Shown: piece after piece, positions 18,617-63,877 of the stretch | Layout of the letters: the number at the start of each line of letters is the position of its first letter | Numbering within the stretch: the stretch's first letter is position 1 | Assembly: GCA_947000775.1 (NCBI GenBank) | Contig: CAMQGK010000567.1 | Location: 4,407,001-4,471,000, forward strand | Reading direction: 5' to 3' | Length of the DNA: 64,000 bases | Source of the DNA: Pterois miles | Taxonomy: Eukaryota; Chordata; Actinopteri; Perciformes; Scorpaenidae | The notes under the pieces: generated by a model | Database searches by the model: none | What the model was told of the DNA's origin: nothing | The model's input: only the letters and a program-made list of their open reading frames with translations | Position numbers and translations under genes: made by a program

Positions 18617-18689
18617 TGTGGAATAAAAGGTAAACTGACAAACTATTAAAAGGGTTTACAACTTTTCAGAGGCCGTAAGGGCTCAGTTT

Positions 18690-19530
18690 TAGAGCCCACG
18701 AGTCTCCCCTTTACAGATATGTCCACTGCAAAATAATATCAATAGCAGGGTTTTTTTGTGCATGCAGTATAAATGTGTAATTTTTTGACGGTCCTAAAAC
18801 AGTCTTGGAATTATATCAATAAGGTATGACTAGTATTGAGGATCTTGTGGATCAATGAGTCCGACTGTATTCATGTGTGATGTTAGTCCCCATAGCAGCT
18901 ATTTCATTGTAGTGAGACCATTTTTTGAAAATTGACCTCACTGTATAAAATGACCTGTGGTGACCTCTAGGACAATTAGAGCCTCATGAAACTTTACAGT
19001 CATAAACTAGAGACCTGGAGCATTCAGAGGATTGATGGCTGTACCAGCTAGATGGACAGTAAGGGGGTTTCTGAGCTGATTCCACAGCAGAAGTGCTCAC
19101 CATCCAAAAAAAAAAAAAAAATGCAATTCCTGCAGAAATCTCCAAATGTTAAAAGTTTTTGACACCAAATCAGAGCCTGGCTTTTTCTGTGTGATCCTCA
19201 AAGTCTTGGTGTCTTAATGTGGTATTTTTGAGGTATTTTTGATCATTCTTCTTGAGTGGTAAAAAAAAATTGTTAAATTTAGCACCAAATCTCTGTAACA
19301 AATTGTTTCAACCTCAAAAATTACTGCAACAAGTTATGAGACATAATACAGTAGAGCAGAGGGGATGGCCTTCATATACTTTGATTATAATGTTCTAAGC
19401 CCTTGTACAGTTTTGCAATTTATTTTAATAAATTATTGCAACTTGACACACAGTAATGAGCTGCATCTCAAATAAATCTTCAGGTTCCAAGCTTTCAGAT
19501 GATGTACACCACTTCTCTGTGACAACTACT
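18690..19530 (+). mobile_element. H1 family, long form, between bptf and kpna2
   Basis: It shares the 'cacgagtctcccctttacag' core and then about 770 bases parallel to 4380-5190, including 'aatgacctgtggtgacctct' and 'gcttttctgtgtgatcctc'-like segments. It is truncated at both ends compared with the terminal-repeat-bearing copies. Confidence 0.65.
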
Positions 19531-20229
19531 GTTGTTACCTCCCCCTAAACACCCCCACCACTAATAAGAGCTTATACAAATAAAATAATGTTTTCAAAAA
19601 GATGCATTTTTTTTGCTCAACAACTAAATATTAACAAAGAAATGTTTTTTTTACATTCTTTATTTAGAAAGTTTGATAGAGTAGTTACATGAAATATATG
19701 TTCAGATTTGTCATTACAAAAAAATCAGTAAATATATTTCAGTTTGAAAGTATGAAATTAAATAAATTACACAACAAATAAAATGTAAAGACAGGAAAAG
19801 AAGCTGAATAAAAAGAAAGTGTCAATTGTAAATTTGAAATGTCTAGATAATCATTTTTTTGCCAGTTTTTGACAGAAAAATGTGTAATATTCAGTAATCG
19901 ATTGGCCATGAAAGAGACATGTCTTCATGTTTTTTTCCATGAATGGTTTTGAACGTGGTTTGAAAGATTTGAACGATTTTCAATTTTATTTAAATTTATA
20001 TATATATTTATGAATTATTTTATTTTTGTATTATTTTTATACTGTGACATATATTTACTTTTTTTAAAATACGGTTTTTTTTAGGAAATTATGGCACTTG
20101 GACTGGAATGTACCGATCCGGGAACAGTTCATCCCTCGTAAACGTCCACTGAAAAAACATAAAAGCGGCAGAAAACCGACCCAGAGTCAGATTTAGCGTA
20201 GTACCAATGAGATATCGCGATAGTACTGC
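19531..20229 (+). other. Intergenic AT-rich sequence upstream of kpna2
   Basis: Mostly A- and T-rich low-complexity DNA. No gene, RNA or recognised repeat is apparent before the promoter-like region that begins near 20230. Confidence 0.5.
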
Positions 20230-20259
20230 GTGATTACGACATTTCCTGTGTGCTGCGGG

Positions 20260-20394
20260 ATTTTTTTAAACCGTCCAATGAATGGAGGCGGCTGGATGCG
20301 TTCACTCGAACGGGCCAATCAGGAAGCTTTGTTGCAAGAATTTAAAGGTCTGTGCGGCACTTTCTGGGTACCACAACCTTTGCGCGAAGATCAG
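20260..20394 (+). promoter_or_regulatory. kpna2: kpna2 promoter and non-coding first exon
   Basis: Two CCAAT boxes (20275-20279 and 20315-20319, 40 bp apart) lie just upstream of a GC-richer stretch that ends at a strong donor, cag|GTAAGC at 20395. That makes 20340-20394 the likely non-coding first exon. A TTTAAA at 20341-20346 resembles an accepted variant of the cell-cycle homology region used with CCAAT boxes in G2/M genes. KPNA2 is a proliferation-linked gene, so such control would make sense; this part is inference. There is no TATA box at a fitting place. Confidence 0.55.
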
Positions 20395-20626
20395 GTAAGC
20401 GCGTGTCAGCTGCTTGGGTAGTTTAATTTAAAGTAATTTAATTTTCATCATGAAAAATTACAGTTTTCTGTGCTTGTCTATGTGGTGTTTAGCATATTTC
20501 AGTAAGCTGTCAGTGGGTCTATTTAACGTCAAACCGACGAGCTGCCTAGCTTAACTTGCCATCACGAGGCAGCTCTAAGCAGCTAATATGAACCTGCTAA
20601 CTTTGTCTTTTTAACTTTGTGTGCAG

Positions 20627-20742
20627 AAATAATACAACAAAAACTGCATTTTCATCGCTGCTACGCCTCCTCGTCACTTCAAAAAATGGCTGAGAACACC
20701 GAGCGTCTGAACAAGTTCAAGAACAAAGGCAAAGATGCCAAT
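20627..20742 (+). CDS. kpna2: kpna2 exon 2 (start codon exon; CDS from 20686)
   Basis: The acceptor is ttgtgtgcag (AG 20625-20626); 59 nt of 5' UTR precede ATG 20686-20688. It encodes MAENTERLNKFKNKGKDAN. The donor is GTGAGT, phase 0. Confidence 0.92.
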
Positions 20743-23700
20743 GTGAGTACTCGGAGCAAATAAAAATTAGCATCATAATCGGCGCCCTTATCTACGAGGC
20801 GCAGTTACAAACAAACATCTGACTTCATGCACAGGAGCTTCGACGCCGGAGGGTGGAGGTGAACGTGGAGCTCCGCAAGGCGAAGAAAGATGACCAGATG
20901 TTCAAACGAAGAAACGTGTCTGCGTTTCCTGACGAGGCGACTTCTCCTCTGCAGGAGCGAACCCAGAACTGCCAGGTATGTCCTTTTAAAACCATCATTT
21001 CAGTCCAGCACATGGTTTTAATCCAATGGTTCAGGCTGCTGTTGCTCCACTTAAATCCTATTAACTTCACTACTATAAAAATACTGCAGCCACCAAATAA
21101 AATACAGCATGAGACTTGTAAAAAGCAGTTTATTGAAATGCTGAAATATATTATTTGTGTCTGTGTTGATGCTGCATAAAATGAGGTTGGAGAAAATAGG
21201 AGGACCCAGTGCAACAACACCACTAACCCCACCCTCATAGTACTTCACTAATCCTTCCCCAGTGTGGCCGGTAGTAGGTCAGTCCATGGGGGCTTGGCTT
21301 GGGGACCGGACGGTTAACGGTTCAAGTCCCCACACTGACAAAGTCCAAGTCTTTGAGCAAGGCACCCCTTAAAAACTGCTCCCTGGGTGCTGTATAGTAG
21401 CTGCCCACTGCTCCTATTATTTACTTCAATGCAGTAGCTAAATTTCTAAACGTTTTTAAAGGTAACTGCTGTATGGATAGATGGATAGATGTACTTGATT
21501 GATACAAAATTGGGAAATTATTGTGTTAAAGTAGCGGATGATGCAAGCAATGCACAGGTACGGTACCTAAAATGTACATGTCCACAGTAAAAAAAAATAT
21601 ATCCATATTTCTTCAATATTAAGAATATTGGAATACACTATAAATATACTGATTACTACAACGAGCATAACAAAATCAAAATTATAAACATAAAATATTC
21701 ACTATATACATTAACAAAGTGTGCAAGTTACAAACAAACAGAGGTAGTAAATGTGCAAAATTCAACATGTGCAGGATTATTACAGGTGTAAAACATAATG
21801 GAGTCTGATTGTGACAGAAACTATAAAGCTGAGAGTAGTTAGACAGACCTGAGGTGATGAAGAGAGGACGCACCGATTCAGCTGGTCTTTAGGTATCAGT
21901 GGATACCGAGTACCGATCTGATAGCAGGGTTTAATAAATAAGCTGTATGCTTCACTGTGTGGAAGTGACTGAGATCATTCTTTTATGTGTATATCAGGCT
22001 TGATTTAAACATTACTTTCTTAACTTTGTAAAACACAATGTAACAAATAAATACATCAATAGCCTAACATAAATTTAGTGAATTGTTCTTTATTATTAGA
22101 ATAATAAATCGTACACCAACTATTTGGCAAAAAAAAATCTTCAAAATTAACACAAATTACAATTCAGATTTAAACAGTTTTAATGCAGCAACAAATTGGT
22201 CAAAAGTTAAGCTGATTTAAGATTCTAGTATATAGAATTAAATAGATTGGGCCTCGATCCAGCTGTTTGAGTCAGTGTCAGCCCGATATCTGATCTGTTA
22301 TCAGTGCATCCCTATTTTAACAGTTAAACATTCGTAATGCTAACAGGGATATTGCACTTGTTTGCATCATGTCTGTGTGTGTGTGTATACTGTTCTAATC
22401 TTTACTGATCTGTGTGACCACTGCCAGGCTACCAGACAGTGGACCGTTGAAGAGATTCTCACGGGAGTGAACAGCGGTCTTACCGAGTCCCAGCTCCAGG
22501 CTACGCAGGCTGCACGGTAAGAACAACTCATTAAATATTTCTGTAAATTAAACTTAACTGCACAATCAAAACGACTAATCGCTTAAACACCGGGATGACT
22601 CACTTCTACATACTGTCCTGGATGCAGGAAGCTCCTGTCTCGTGACAAGAACCCTCCGATTAACCACATGATCAGCGCCGGCCTCATCCCCAAGTTTGTC
22701 GCCTTCCTGGGGCTGGCCGACTGTCCTCCGATCCAGTTCGAGGCGTCGTGGGCTCTGACCAACATCGCCTCCGGGACGTCCGATCAGACCGCTGCGGTTG
22801 TGGACGGCGGGGCCATTCCTGCCTTCATCGGCCTGGTCACGTCCCCCCACCAGCACATCAGCGAGCAAGCGGTCTGGGCGCTTGGAAACATTGCAGGTAA
22901 CTGACAAAATGTATTCATTTATTGTCTCATCGTTATCATGACTGTTTGGTTAGAAGCAAAGAGCATATTTAAAAATAATTGTTTATTTATTTATTTATTT
23001 ATTTGCTTTTTAGGTGATGGATCAGCCCTCAGAGACAGGGTCATCAAGCATGGAGTTGTGGGCCCTCTGCTCAGTCTGCTTGCAGTCCCTGACCTGTCTG
23101 TACTTAATGTAAGTGTTTGTAAATATAATAATAATATAATAGCGTATATGTTTATTTTTTAAATCATGTGGATATATAGTCATTTACTCTCTCTGCCCAC
23201 TTGAGGGCGCTGTAACTCAACCAAAACGCTGCTTCATACATCAAACTAATGCCTGCCCTTATGCTTGATTTCTATGCAGGCCGGCTACCTGAGGAATGTC
23301 ACATGGACGCTGTCTAACCTCTGCCGCAACAAGAACCCCTCACCCCCTATGACCGCAATCCAACAAATCTTACCCGCTCTTATTCGTCTGCTTCACCATG
23401 ATGACTCTGAGGTGTTGGCTGATGCGTGTTGGGCTGTTTCTTACCTGACGGACGGCTCTAATGACCGCATCGAGGTGATGGTCCAGACCGGCTTGATCCC
23501 TCGCCTGGTGACGCTGCTCGGCTTTCAAGAGCTGCCCATTGTCGTACGTATAAAATCGATTAATGCTCCCAGTGTATGCGTCAGAGGGGCGATGGTTATC
23601 TCTTGTAACGTCTGTGCATAACTCATGTCGTCTGGTACGCTGTGCCACTGGCACCCTGAGGGGACTCCTTTGGTTGTAGAGTGACCCCTTTCACCTTTCT

Positions 23701-23945
23701 CTCAGACCCCGGCGCTGCGTGCCATCGGCAACATTGTGACCGGTACAGATGAGCAGACTCAGGCGGTGCTGGATGCCGGCGCCCTGGCCAAGTTCCCCCA
23801 GCTGCTGCGCCACAAGAAAGCCAACATCCAGAAGGAGGCTGCCTGGACTTTGTCCAACATCACAGCAGGGAAGGACTCCCAAATCCAGGAGGTCATCAAC
23901 GCAGGCCTCGTTCCATTACTGGTCGATACACTCATGCGGGTATGT

Positions 23946-23979
<34 letters not shown>

Positions 23980-25241
23980 GGGCTGTCAGTTTAGTGTGTG
24001 TTATATATCATGTGTATATATATCATGTGTGTGTGCGCGTGTGTGTGTGTGTGTGTGTGTGTATATTAATTATTGGAAATCAATTAACAATGACAACTAC
24101 TGTCCAGAAACCCTTACAGGTTCTGCATTTTTCATAAAAAATATGCTCAAATCATAACATGGCAAACTGCAGCCTGACAGGCATCAACAGCTGTCAGTGT
24201 GCTGACTTGACTATGACTTCCCCCAAACTGAATGCGATTATCATAAAGTGGGCATGTCTGTAAAGGGGAGACTCGTAGGTACCCATAGAACCCATTTACA
24301 TTCATATATCTGGAGGTCAGAGGTCAAGGGGCCCCTATGAAATTAGCCATGACATTTTCCCTCACCAAACTTTAGTACAATTTTGTGACAAGCTGGTATG
24401 GTTGGTACCAACGGATTCCTGAGGTTCTCTAGTTTCATATGATGCCAGGAGTAAAATTGCAAGTTACATTAAAGACTGTAGTGTTAATGCTAATTTGCTC
24501 TGTCACAATAATTTCAACTTTACCAGTAGACTGCTTTCAGATACAGACGCCTACATCAGTCATTTCTGTCGACTGTTCAAGTCCTGTTTACGTGGCTCAT
24601 CGTTCCCGTCTCTTTTCTCCGCAGGGTGACTACAAAACCCAGAAGGAGGCAGTGTGGGCTATTACAAACTTCACCAGCGGGGGCAACATTCAGCAGGTGG
24701 TTTACCTCGTTCAAGCCAATGTGCTTGAGCCCCTGCTGAGTCTCCTCTCCTCTAAGGACAGCAAAATTGTCCTCGTCATCTTGGATGCCATCACCAATAT
24801 CTTCATGGTGAGTGTGTTTTCATGGAAAAATACAATGCGTGTTATCAGTTTTGCCAGTTTTGATAAGTCCAATGATTTATCATTGAAATATTGTGTCTTC
24901 CTATCAGGCTGGGGATAAAATCGGGGAGGCAGACAAGCTGAGTCTAATGGTGGAAGAATGCGGCGGACTGGACAAGATCGAGGCCCTGCAGTCTCACGAG
25001 AACGAGATGATCTACAAAGCATCCCTCAATCTGATCGAGAAATACTTCTCTGACGAGGTAAGCCTCTTCAGATGTTTGAGCTGATTTTAAAATCAACCTT
25101 TTTTTCTTCTACCTATTCTTAATATTATTTTTATATTTCTGTTTTTTAAAGGAGGAGGTGGTGCAGTGTGTGGCCCCAGAAGCAACCAGTGACGGTTACG
25201 CATTTGAAATCAGTGAAAACCAGAGCACTTTCAATTTCTAG
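20627..25241 (+). CDS. kpna2: kpna2, importin subunit alpha-1 (karyopherin alpha 2), complete
   Basis: This adaptor binds nuclear localisation signals of cargo in the cytoplasm and joins importin beta for transport through the nuclear pore. CDS exons: 20686-20742, 20835-20975, 22428-22516, 22628-22896, 23014-23108, 23280-23543, 23706-23939, 24625-24807, 24908-25057 and 25152-25241. This gives 523 residues (human 529). The importin-beta-binding domain is residues 8-60 (FKNKGKD, ELRRRRVEVNVELRKAKKDD, FKRRNV). Armadillo repeats follow, with the cargo-binding W..N pairs at W137/N141, W179/N183 and W226/N230. The C-terminal LIEKYFSDEE matches the CAS/export-factor contact region. The start ATG has a good context (aaaATGG). 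It is kpna2 and not another paralogue because the N terminus and WTLSNLCRNKNPSPP match the alpha-1 type. Confidence 0.97.
20835..20975 (+). CDS. kpna2: kpna2 exon 3, importin-beta-binding domain
   Basis: It encodes ELRRRRVEVNVELRKAKKDD, QMFKRRNVSAFPDEATSP and LQERTQNCQ. The arginine/lysine-rich helix mimics a nuclear localisation signal and autoinhibits the free protein. Phase is 0 in and 0 out. Confidence 0.96.
21264..21500 (+). mobile_element. S2 tRNA-derived SINE in kpna2 intron
   Basis: It starts with 'gtggccggtagtaggtcagt' and has a B box 'ggttcaagtcccc', then the 'gagcaaggcaccccttaaa' body and a GATGGATAGATG tail. It is more divergent than the copy at 17889. Confidence 0.75.
21863..22314 (+). 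mobile_element. hAT-like MITE with (AGGGATGCACCGAT)-type ends in kpna2 intron
   Basis: The left end reads aggacgcaccgattcagc and the right end cagtgcatcccta, an imperfect inverted pair. The 'taccgagtaccgatctgat' and 'cccgatatctgatc' stretches are typical of a common teleost hAT-derived family. It is about 450 bp and non-coding. Confidence 0.6.
22428..22516 (+). CDS. kpna2: kpna2 exon 4
   Basis: The acceptor is actgccag and the donor GTAAGA. It encodes ATRQWTVEEILTGVNSGLTE, SQLQATQAA, the start of armadillo repeat 1. It ends in phase 2. Confidence 0.95.
22628..22896 (+). CDS. kpna2: kpna2 exon 5, armadillo repeats 1-3
   Basis: It encodes RKLLSRDKNPPINHMISAG, FEASWALTNIASGTSDQT and SEQAVWALGNIAG. 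It carries two of the three major-site tryptophan/asparagine pairs (W137/N141, W179/N183). The antisense ORF over it is a shadow. Confidence 0.97.
23014..23108 (+). CDS. kpna2: kpna2 exon 6
   Basis: The acceptor is gctttttag after a TTTA repeat. It encodes GDGSALRDRVIKHGVVGPLL and SLLAVPDLSVLN. The donor is GTAAGT, phase 0. Confidence 0.95.
23280..23543 (+). CDS. kpna2: kpna2 exon 7, armadillo repeats 4-5
   Basis: It encodes AGYLRNVTWTLSNLCRNKNP, LIRLLHHDDSEVLADACWAV and GFQELPIV. W226/N230 is the third major-site pair. The donor GTACGT falls directly after the Val codon. Confidence 0.97.
23706..23939 (+). CDS. kpna2: kpna2 exon 8, armadillo repeats 6-7
   Basis: It encodes TPALRAIGNIVTGTDEQTQ, EAAWTLSNITAGKDSQIQEV and PLLVDTLMR. 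It contains minor-site armadillo residues. The donor GTATGT is followed at once by a poly-T run (23946-23976). Confidence 0.97.
23978..24500 (-). mobile_element. H1 family element in kpna2 intron, minus strand
   Basis: The terminus is TAGGGCTGTCAG at 23978. The core is reversed ('aagtgggcatgtctgtaaag', 'ggaggtcagaggtcaagggg'), and the other end fades near 24500. It is preceded by a 31-nt poly-T run, and a (GT)n run (24025-24062) has grown inside it. Confidence 0.75.
24625..24807 (+). CDS. kpna2: kpna2 exon 9, armadillo repeats 8-9
   Basis: It encodes GDYKTQKEAVWAITNFTSGG and LLSLLSSKDSKIVLVILDAI. The minor-site W..N pair (WAITN) is present. Phase is 0 in and 0 out. Confidence 0.97.
24908..25057 (+). 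CDS. kpna2: kpna2 exon 10
   Basis: It encodes AGDKIGEADKLSLMVEECGG, LDKIEALQSHENEMIYKAS and LIEKYFSDE, the tenth armadillo repeat with the region that contacts the export factor CAS. The donor is GTAAGC. Confidence 0.96.
25152..25241 (+). CDS. kpna2: kpna2 exon 11, acidic tail and stop
   Basis: The acceptor is tttttaaag. It encodes EEVVQCVAPEATSDGYAFEI and SENQSTFNF, with TAG at 25239-25241. Human ends with a similar FNF tail. Confidence 0.95.
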   Translation, partial: EEVVQCVAPEATSDGYAFEISENQSTFNF

Positions 25242-25380
25242 ATGACTTTCTCATCCCTCTCCTCTCAGCTATACTGTTATTACTGTACCCTCAGTGCTAC
25301 CGTTTGTCATTTCTTCATGTAATTGTGGAGTTTTGTATGTGTTGTACATACTGTTTTAATATGGAAAAAACATGATTGTA

Positions 25381-25386
25381 AATAAA
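25381..25386 (+). terminator. kpna2: kpna2 polyadenylation signal AATAAA
   Basis: Canonical hexamer 140 nt after the stop, followed by a GT-rich element (gttgtcggatcatgtgtgg). No competing downstream signal lies close by. The 3' UTR is short, about 160 nt. Confidence 0.85.
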
Positions 25387-25834
25387 GTTGTCGGATCATG
25401 TGTGGGGTTTGGATTCACCATCAAGTGTATTTCCTTTCCGTGAGATACAGGGTTCCTGTTTGGGCTTAAAAAAGGCCTCAAAAATGTCTTAAAATCTCAC
25501 AAATTTTATTTGTTAAAGTTTAGTTTTTTTGATTACCTGTTTCATGCATTCAATATTTAGATTAGAAATTATTTATATATAAAATATGTGTGCTGCAGTG
25601 CAGACACAAAATGTAGATTAGAGAGACAGACTGTAGGTGTTATTCATTAAATGTTATGTTAAATGTTATTTTTAAGCTGTTATATTTTATCAGATGGAGG
25701 AAAAGAAAAATATCACTAACATATCGGGGGGGCCCTCAATCAGCATCAAATATCGACCATCGCTTGTCCCTATTCTGTAAAAAAAAATAAATGAATAAAT
25801 AATAAATAAATAAAATAACCCGTATCGGTTGAGC
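25387..25834 (+). other. Intergenic sequence kpna2-smurf2
   Basis: AT-rich, with an (AAAT/AATA)n run at 25780-25815. No gene or clear repeat is visible. Confidence 0.5.
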
Positions 25835-26542
25835 TCTACGTTGAACCCTTTTTCATTCACACATTTGGAGGTCAGAGGTCAAGGGACCCCTTTGAAAATG
25901 ACAATTTTCACAGACCGTTTTTCCTCGACAAAATTCTGCACAAGTTTCAAGCGTCATAGCAAATTTTTCCAGACATGGTAGCCATACCTGATAACCCTCC
26001 TGATTTTCATCGTCCTCCTCCCGGGGTCACAATTCTCCCTCATTTCACCCAATTTCTGACAAATTTTCACACTTTTTTCCCTTTTTCTTATCTCAACCTG
26101 TTTCTGGCTGTGTACAGCATTTATAACTCCTACAGTTTCCACCCGGATGGGTGCAGCACTCAAAGTTGGGCTTCACTTGATGCCGTGAAAAACCATTGTC
26201 TCCAGAAGACGTCAAATGCCATCCATTCATCCATCCATGCATCCATCCATCCATCTTCAACCGCTCATCTCGTTAGGGGTCGCGAGGAGGCTGGAGGGGG
26301 CGAAGGGGGGTTCACCCTGGACAGGTCGCCAGTCCATCGTGGGCCACATAGAAGACAGACAACCATCTGCGCTCACATCCACACCTACGGGCAATTTAAA
26401 GTCATCAATTAACCTAACCTGCTTGTCTTCGGACTGTGGGAGGAAGCCGGAGCACCCGGAGAAAACCCACGCTCACACTGCGCCACCGTCAAATGCGTTA
26501 AAGAAGTTAGTGCCGTTAAAAAAATTTGCATCTGACAGCCCT
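25835..26542 (-). mobile_element. H1 family element interrupted by an S1 SINE, minus strand
   Basis: The H1 core reads in reverse ('ggaggtcagaggtcaaggga' at 25868 on). The end is 'gttaaagaagttagtgcc' then 'ctgacagccctg' at 26530-26542. The two halves are separated by the SINE at 26220-26486. The left terminus is lost or too divergent. Confidence 0.7.
26220..26486 (-). mobile_element. S1 SINE inserted into an H1 element, 10-bp target duplication
   Basis: The S1 body is in reverse, with the CCATCCAT tail at the left and a head-truncated right end. The direct repeat cgtcaaatgc is exact at 26210-26219 and 26487-26496. Removing the SINE rejoins a normal H1 end, so the H1 insertion is older. Confidence 0.88.
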
Positions 26543-26729
26543 GATAATGATTAATAACTCCATGTAGTGGCTGAGTATTACTTTATAGCTGTTTTAAGAG
26601 CTCATCCTGTGATAATAATAATAATAATAATAATAACTGTGGTGGTAGATGGGGGCCTGTAGGTTTGTGCAGATTGCGGCTACGCCCCTGTAAAAACCCT
26701 AAATTGTCATAAACACGTGTATAACTTTA

Positions 26730-27304
26730 CTTAAAGCATCGCAGTAGGAAACGAGCTCGGCTCCTCGTCTCCCGGAGCACACACCGGGGCCTGCGGGTGA
26801 ACCACAGCGAGGCGCCACATGTTGGAGAGCCGCTCCACTCCTCCTCCTCCCCCCTCCCCCGGTGCGTGTTGTCGTCAGCGGTCAGCTCCCAGCAGCAGCC
26901 TCCTGAAGCGGATCCACACCGGAGGCTCAACAGTTCAACTCCCGACGAGCGGAGAGGAGGACCCGGTCCGCGGCGCAGGCTGCTCCCGAAGATGTGAAGA
27001 TAAAACACCGCGTCACAGCGTCTCCGCAGCGCCTCGTTTTCCAGCCGGGAAGTCGTTTCTAGTCGATGCACTTTGCAGCGCTGCAACACCCGCGATTTTT
27101 TTCTTTTCTATTTTTTGATTTATTTTTTTTTATCGCATTTGTGAGCGATCGCTATGGCAGTTCAGTTCACATCCGGGCCACAATGCCTTGACTCCATTAT
27201 TGTGTAAAACTGGCGGAGAGGTTCATAAACCTTGTTATTTTAATTTTTTTTACAGTTAACGACACATTTTTATTACGTGCAGTGAAGGCTGGAACCAAGA
27301 GGAC
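26730..27304 (+). promoter_or_regulatory. smurf2: smurf2 CpG-rich promoter and 5' untranslated region
   Basis: From about 26740 to 27070 the sequence is GC- and CpG-rich with C-rich Sp1-like runs and no TATA box, unlike the AT-rich flanks. It leads directly to the smurf2 start codon at 27305. The transcription start cannot be placed, and a 5' UTR intron is not excluded. Confidence 0.65.
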
Positions 27305-61906
<34,602 letters not shown>

Positions 61907-63332
61907 GTGAGTCCCTGACACTTTAAGCACACTCATTTCTCACATCTGTTTCCAAAGACAAAAAAAAAATTCCTGTCTTGGTTTATTTGAATACCTCCCA
62001 CCTTCCTAAAGACTTAATCTGATTACAAACAGCCGTTTGAGGCCCTGCTCGGGCCATTACAATTTTTATGTCTTTCTTTATTTAACCTCAATAAGTGAGC
62101 ACACTGAGAAGTGGCAGGCTGTGTCATTAACAGAACCTAAACTGTAACAGATGTAAACAGCTCTTGCATCTGGTCTCTCACTTATCTAGATATTATGTAA
62201 TGACATAACCCTTCAGCACCAGCAAAGAGTCTAAAAACGTCCCTTGGATCGGTGTTTAGGGAAACAGAAAAAGGAGGCCGTCTCCAATAGTATTTTCTTC
62301 CATTGACTGAAACACGTGCATGTCTTGTTGTACTCCGATCGCCTTTCCCAAAGATGGTTTGTGCTGTGAAAGTAACCTGGAAAAAAAAGCAGAGACGGAG
62401 CGCGTGAGTGAAAATGTGAGAGTGAAAGTTTCCAGTATTCGCCCCGGTGTTTATCCAAACCGTCATGCACAGCCAACAGCGAGAGGAAGCACATGTCTCC
62501 GTTTGTTTGGTTGCCGGGGAGATGGGACCCCTCTCTCTACACGGCCGTTAAATTAGCCGCTCGTGTCACATTTGACAAGAGGGGGAAAAAGTCACGTGCA
62601 CGTGAGTGTGTGCGCACCTTTTTAAAGATGGATCGATGGAGACTCGTCCCGAGAGCCCGCGGACGTAGCTGAGTGGAGTTTATGTGCAAATTACTGGTGT
62701 TTTTGTGCCGGTTTTACATCAGTGTACCCCCTTTACTGTCTGTAGTGTTTATCCTCATGGCCAGCAGCAGGACTCTCAGGTGGTGTGTTTTAATTGAGCA
62801 GGCTCGAAGGCCGTCCGCCTGGCTCACACTTATTGAAAGAAGGCCTGCAACACCTGGTGTTCCGCCTACAGCCGAGTGCGTGAAAGCTGTTGGCAGTGAA
62901 TCTTTTTTTTTGTTTGTATGTGATCATTTGAGGGTTTGGAAATATTATGTGTGTGTGTTCAGGGTTTCATTGGTCACAGCCCGCAAACTGGCCCGTGAAC
63001 TGTGACCCCTCGGCTTTGTTGCAGGATGTGGCTGACATGCCAAGGATAGCAGACAGTCTGTCCCTCTCACCAAGTGTGTAAAACAGACAATCACTACAGG
63101 ACAACAGGACTACAGGATATGGCTGAAATTAACCATACAGTACATACCGTTCTCTGGGGTTGCCGAAGCACAAACGTGCCCAAATACTAGATATAGTATT
63201 ATAAGAAAATGTCTGTCGCCAAAACTACAAGGAGCTCAATCAAGTATTTGGTATCTATGAACTTATAACAAGTTGAATATCAAAGATATACACATATGCA
63301 GCATAATTTTTTTACATGTATTACAAACATTT
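61907..63332 (+). other. smurf2 intron 3, left part
   Basis: Unique sequence. ORFs of up to 110 codons (62673-63005) have no recognisable domain and lack fitting splice phases. Confidence 0.5.
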
Positions 63333-63340
63333 AATAAAAC

Positions 63341-63877
63341 CAGGGCTGTCAATATTAACGCGATAATGCTTAACACAAATTTGTTTTAATGCCACTAACC
63401 GCTTGTACCGGGCTCACCTTTAAAGCTAGAGAGAAGATACTGCCATTATATGAAAGTAGAAAACCACCAGGAATCCACTGGTACCAACCAGGTCATACTA
63501 GCCTGTCAGGAATGAAGCTAAATAATGAGGAAAATCTGTCATGGCCTTTTTCAAAGGGGTCCCTTGACCTCTGACCTTAAGATATGTGAATGTAAATGGG
63601 TTCTCTGGGTCACCACGAGTCTCCCCTTTATAGACATGCCCACTTTATGATAATCACATGTAGTTTGGGGCAAGTCATAGTCAAGCAGCACACTGACACA
63701 CTGACAGCTGATTTCCAATACTAAATATTCAGTAAACATACATTTACAGAAAGCAACCATATTTGCAAGCTCCCATGTCAATAAATGTATTGAACATTTG
63801 ACAAAGCTCCCTTTAGGATACATTTTGAGCAGATAAGCAATCATGCGATTAAATATTTTAATTGATTGACAGCCCTA
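63341..63877 (+). mobile_element. H1 family hAT-like element, complete, perfect 8-bp target duplication
   Basis: It starts CAGGGCTGTCAAT and ends GATTGACAGCCCTA. Exact direct repeats aataaaac lie at 63333-63340 and 63878-63885. An 8-bp duplication with CAGGG-like ends is the hallmark of hAT transposons. It is 537 bp, non-coding, in smurf2 intron 3, and the best-defined H1 copy in the window. Confidence 0.93.

Noticed and set aside
22575..22907. 110-codon antisense ORF over kpna2 exon 5
   Set aside because: Fully within a conserved coding exon on the other strand; its residues match no family.
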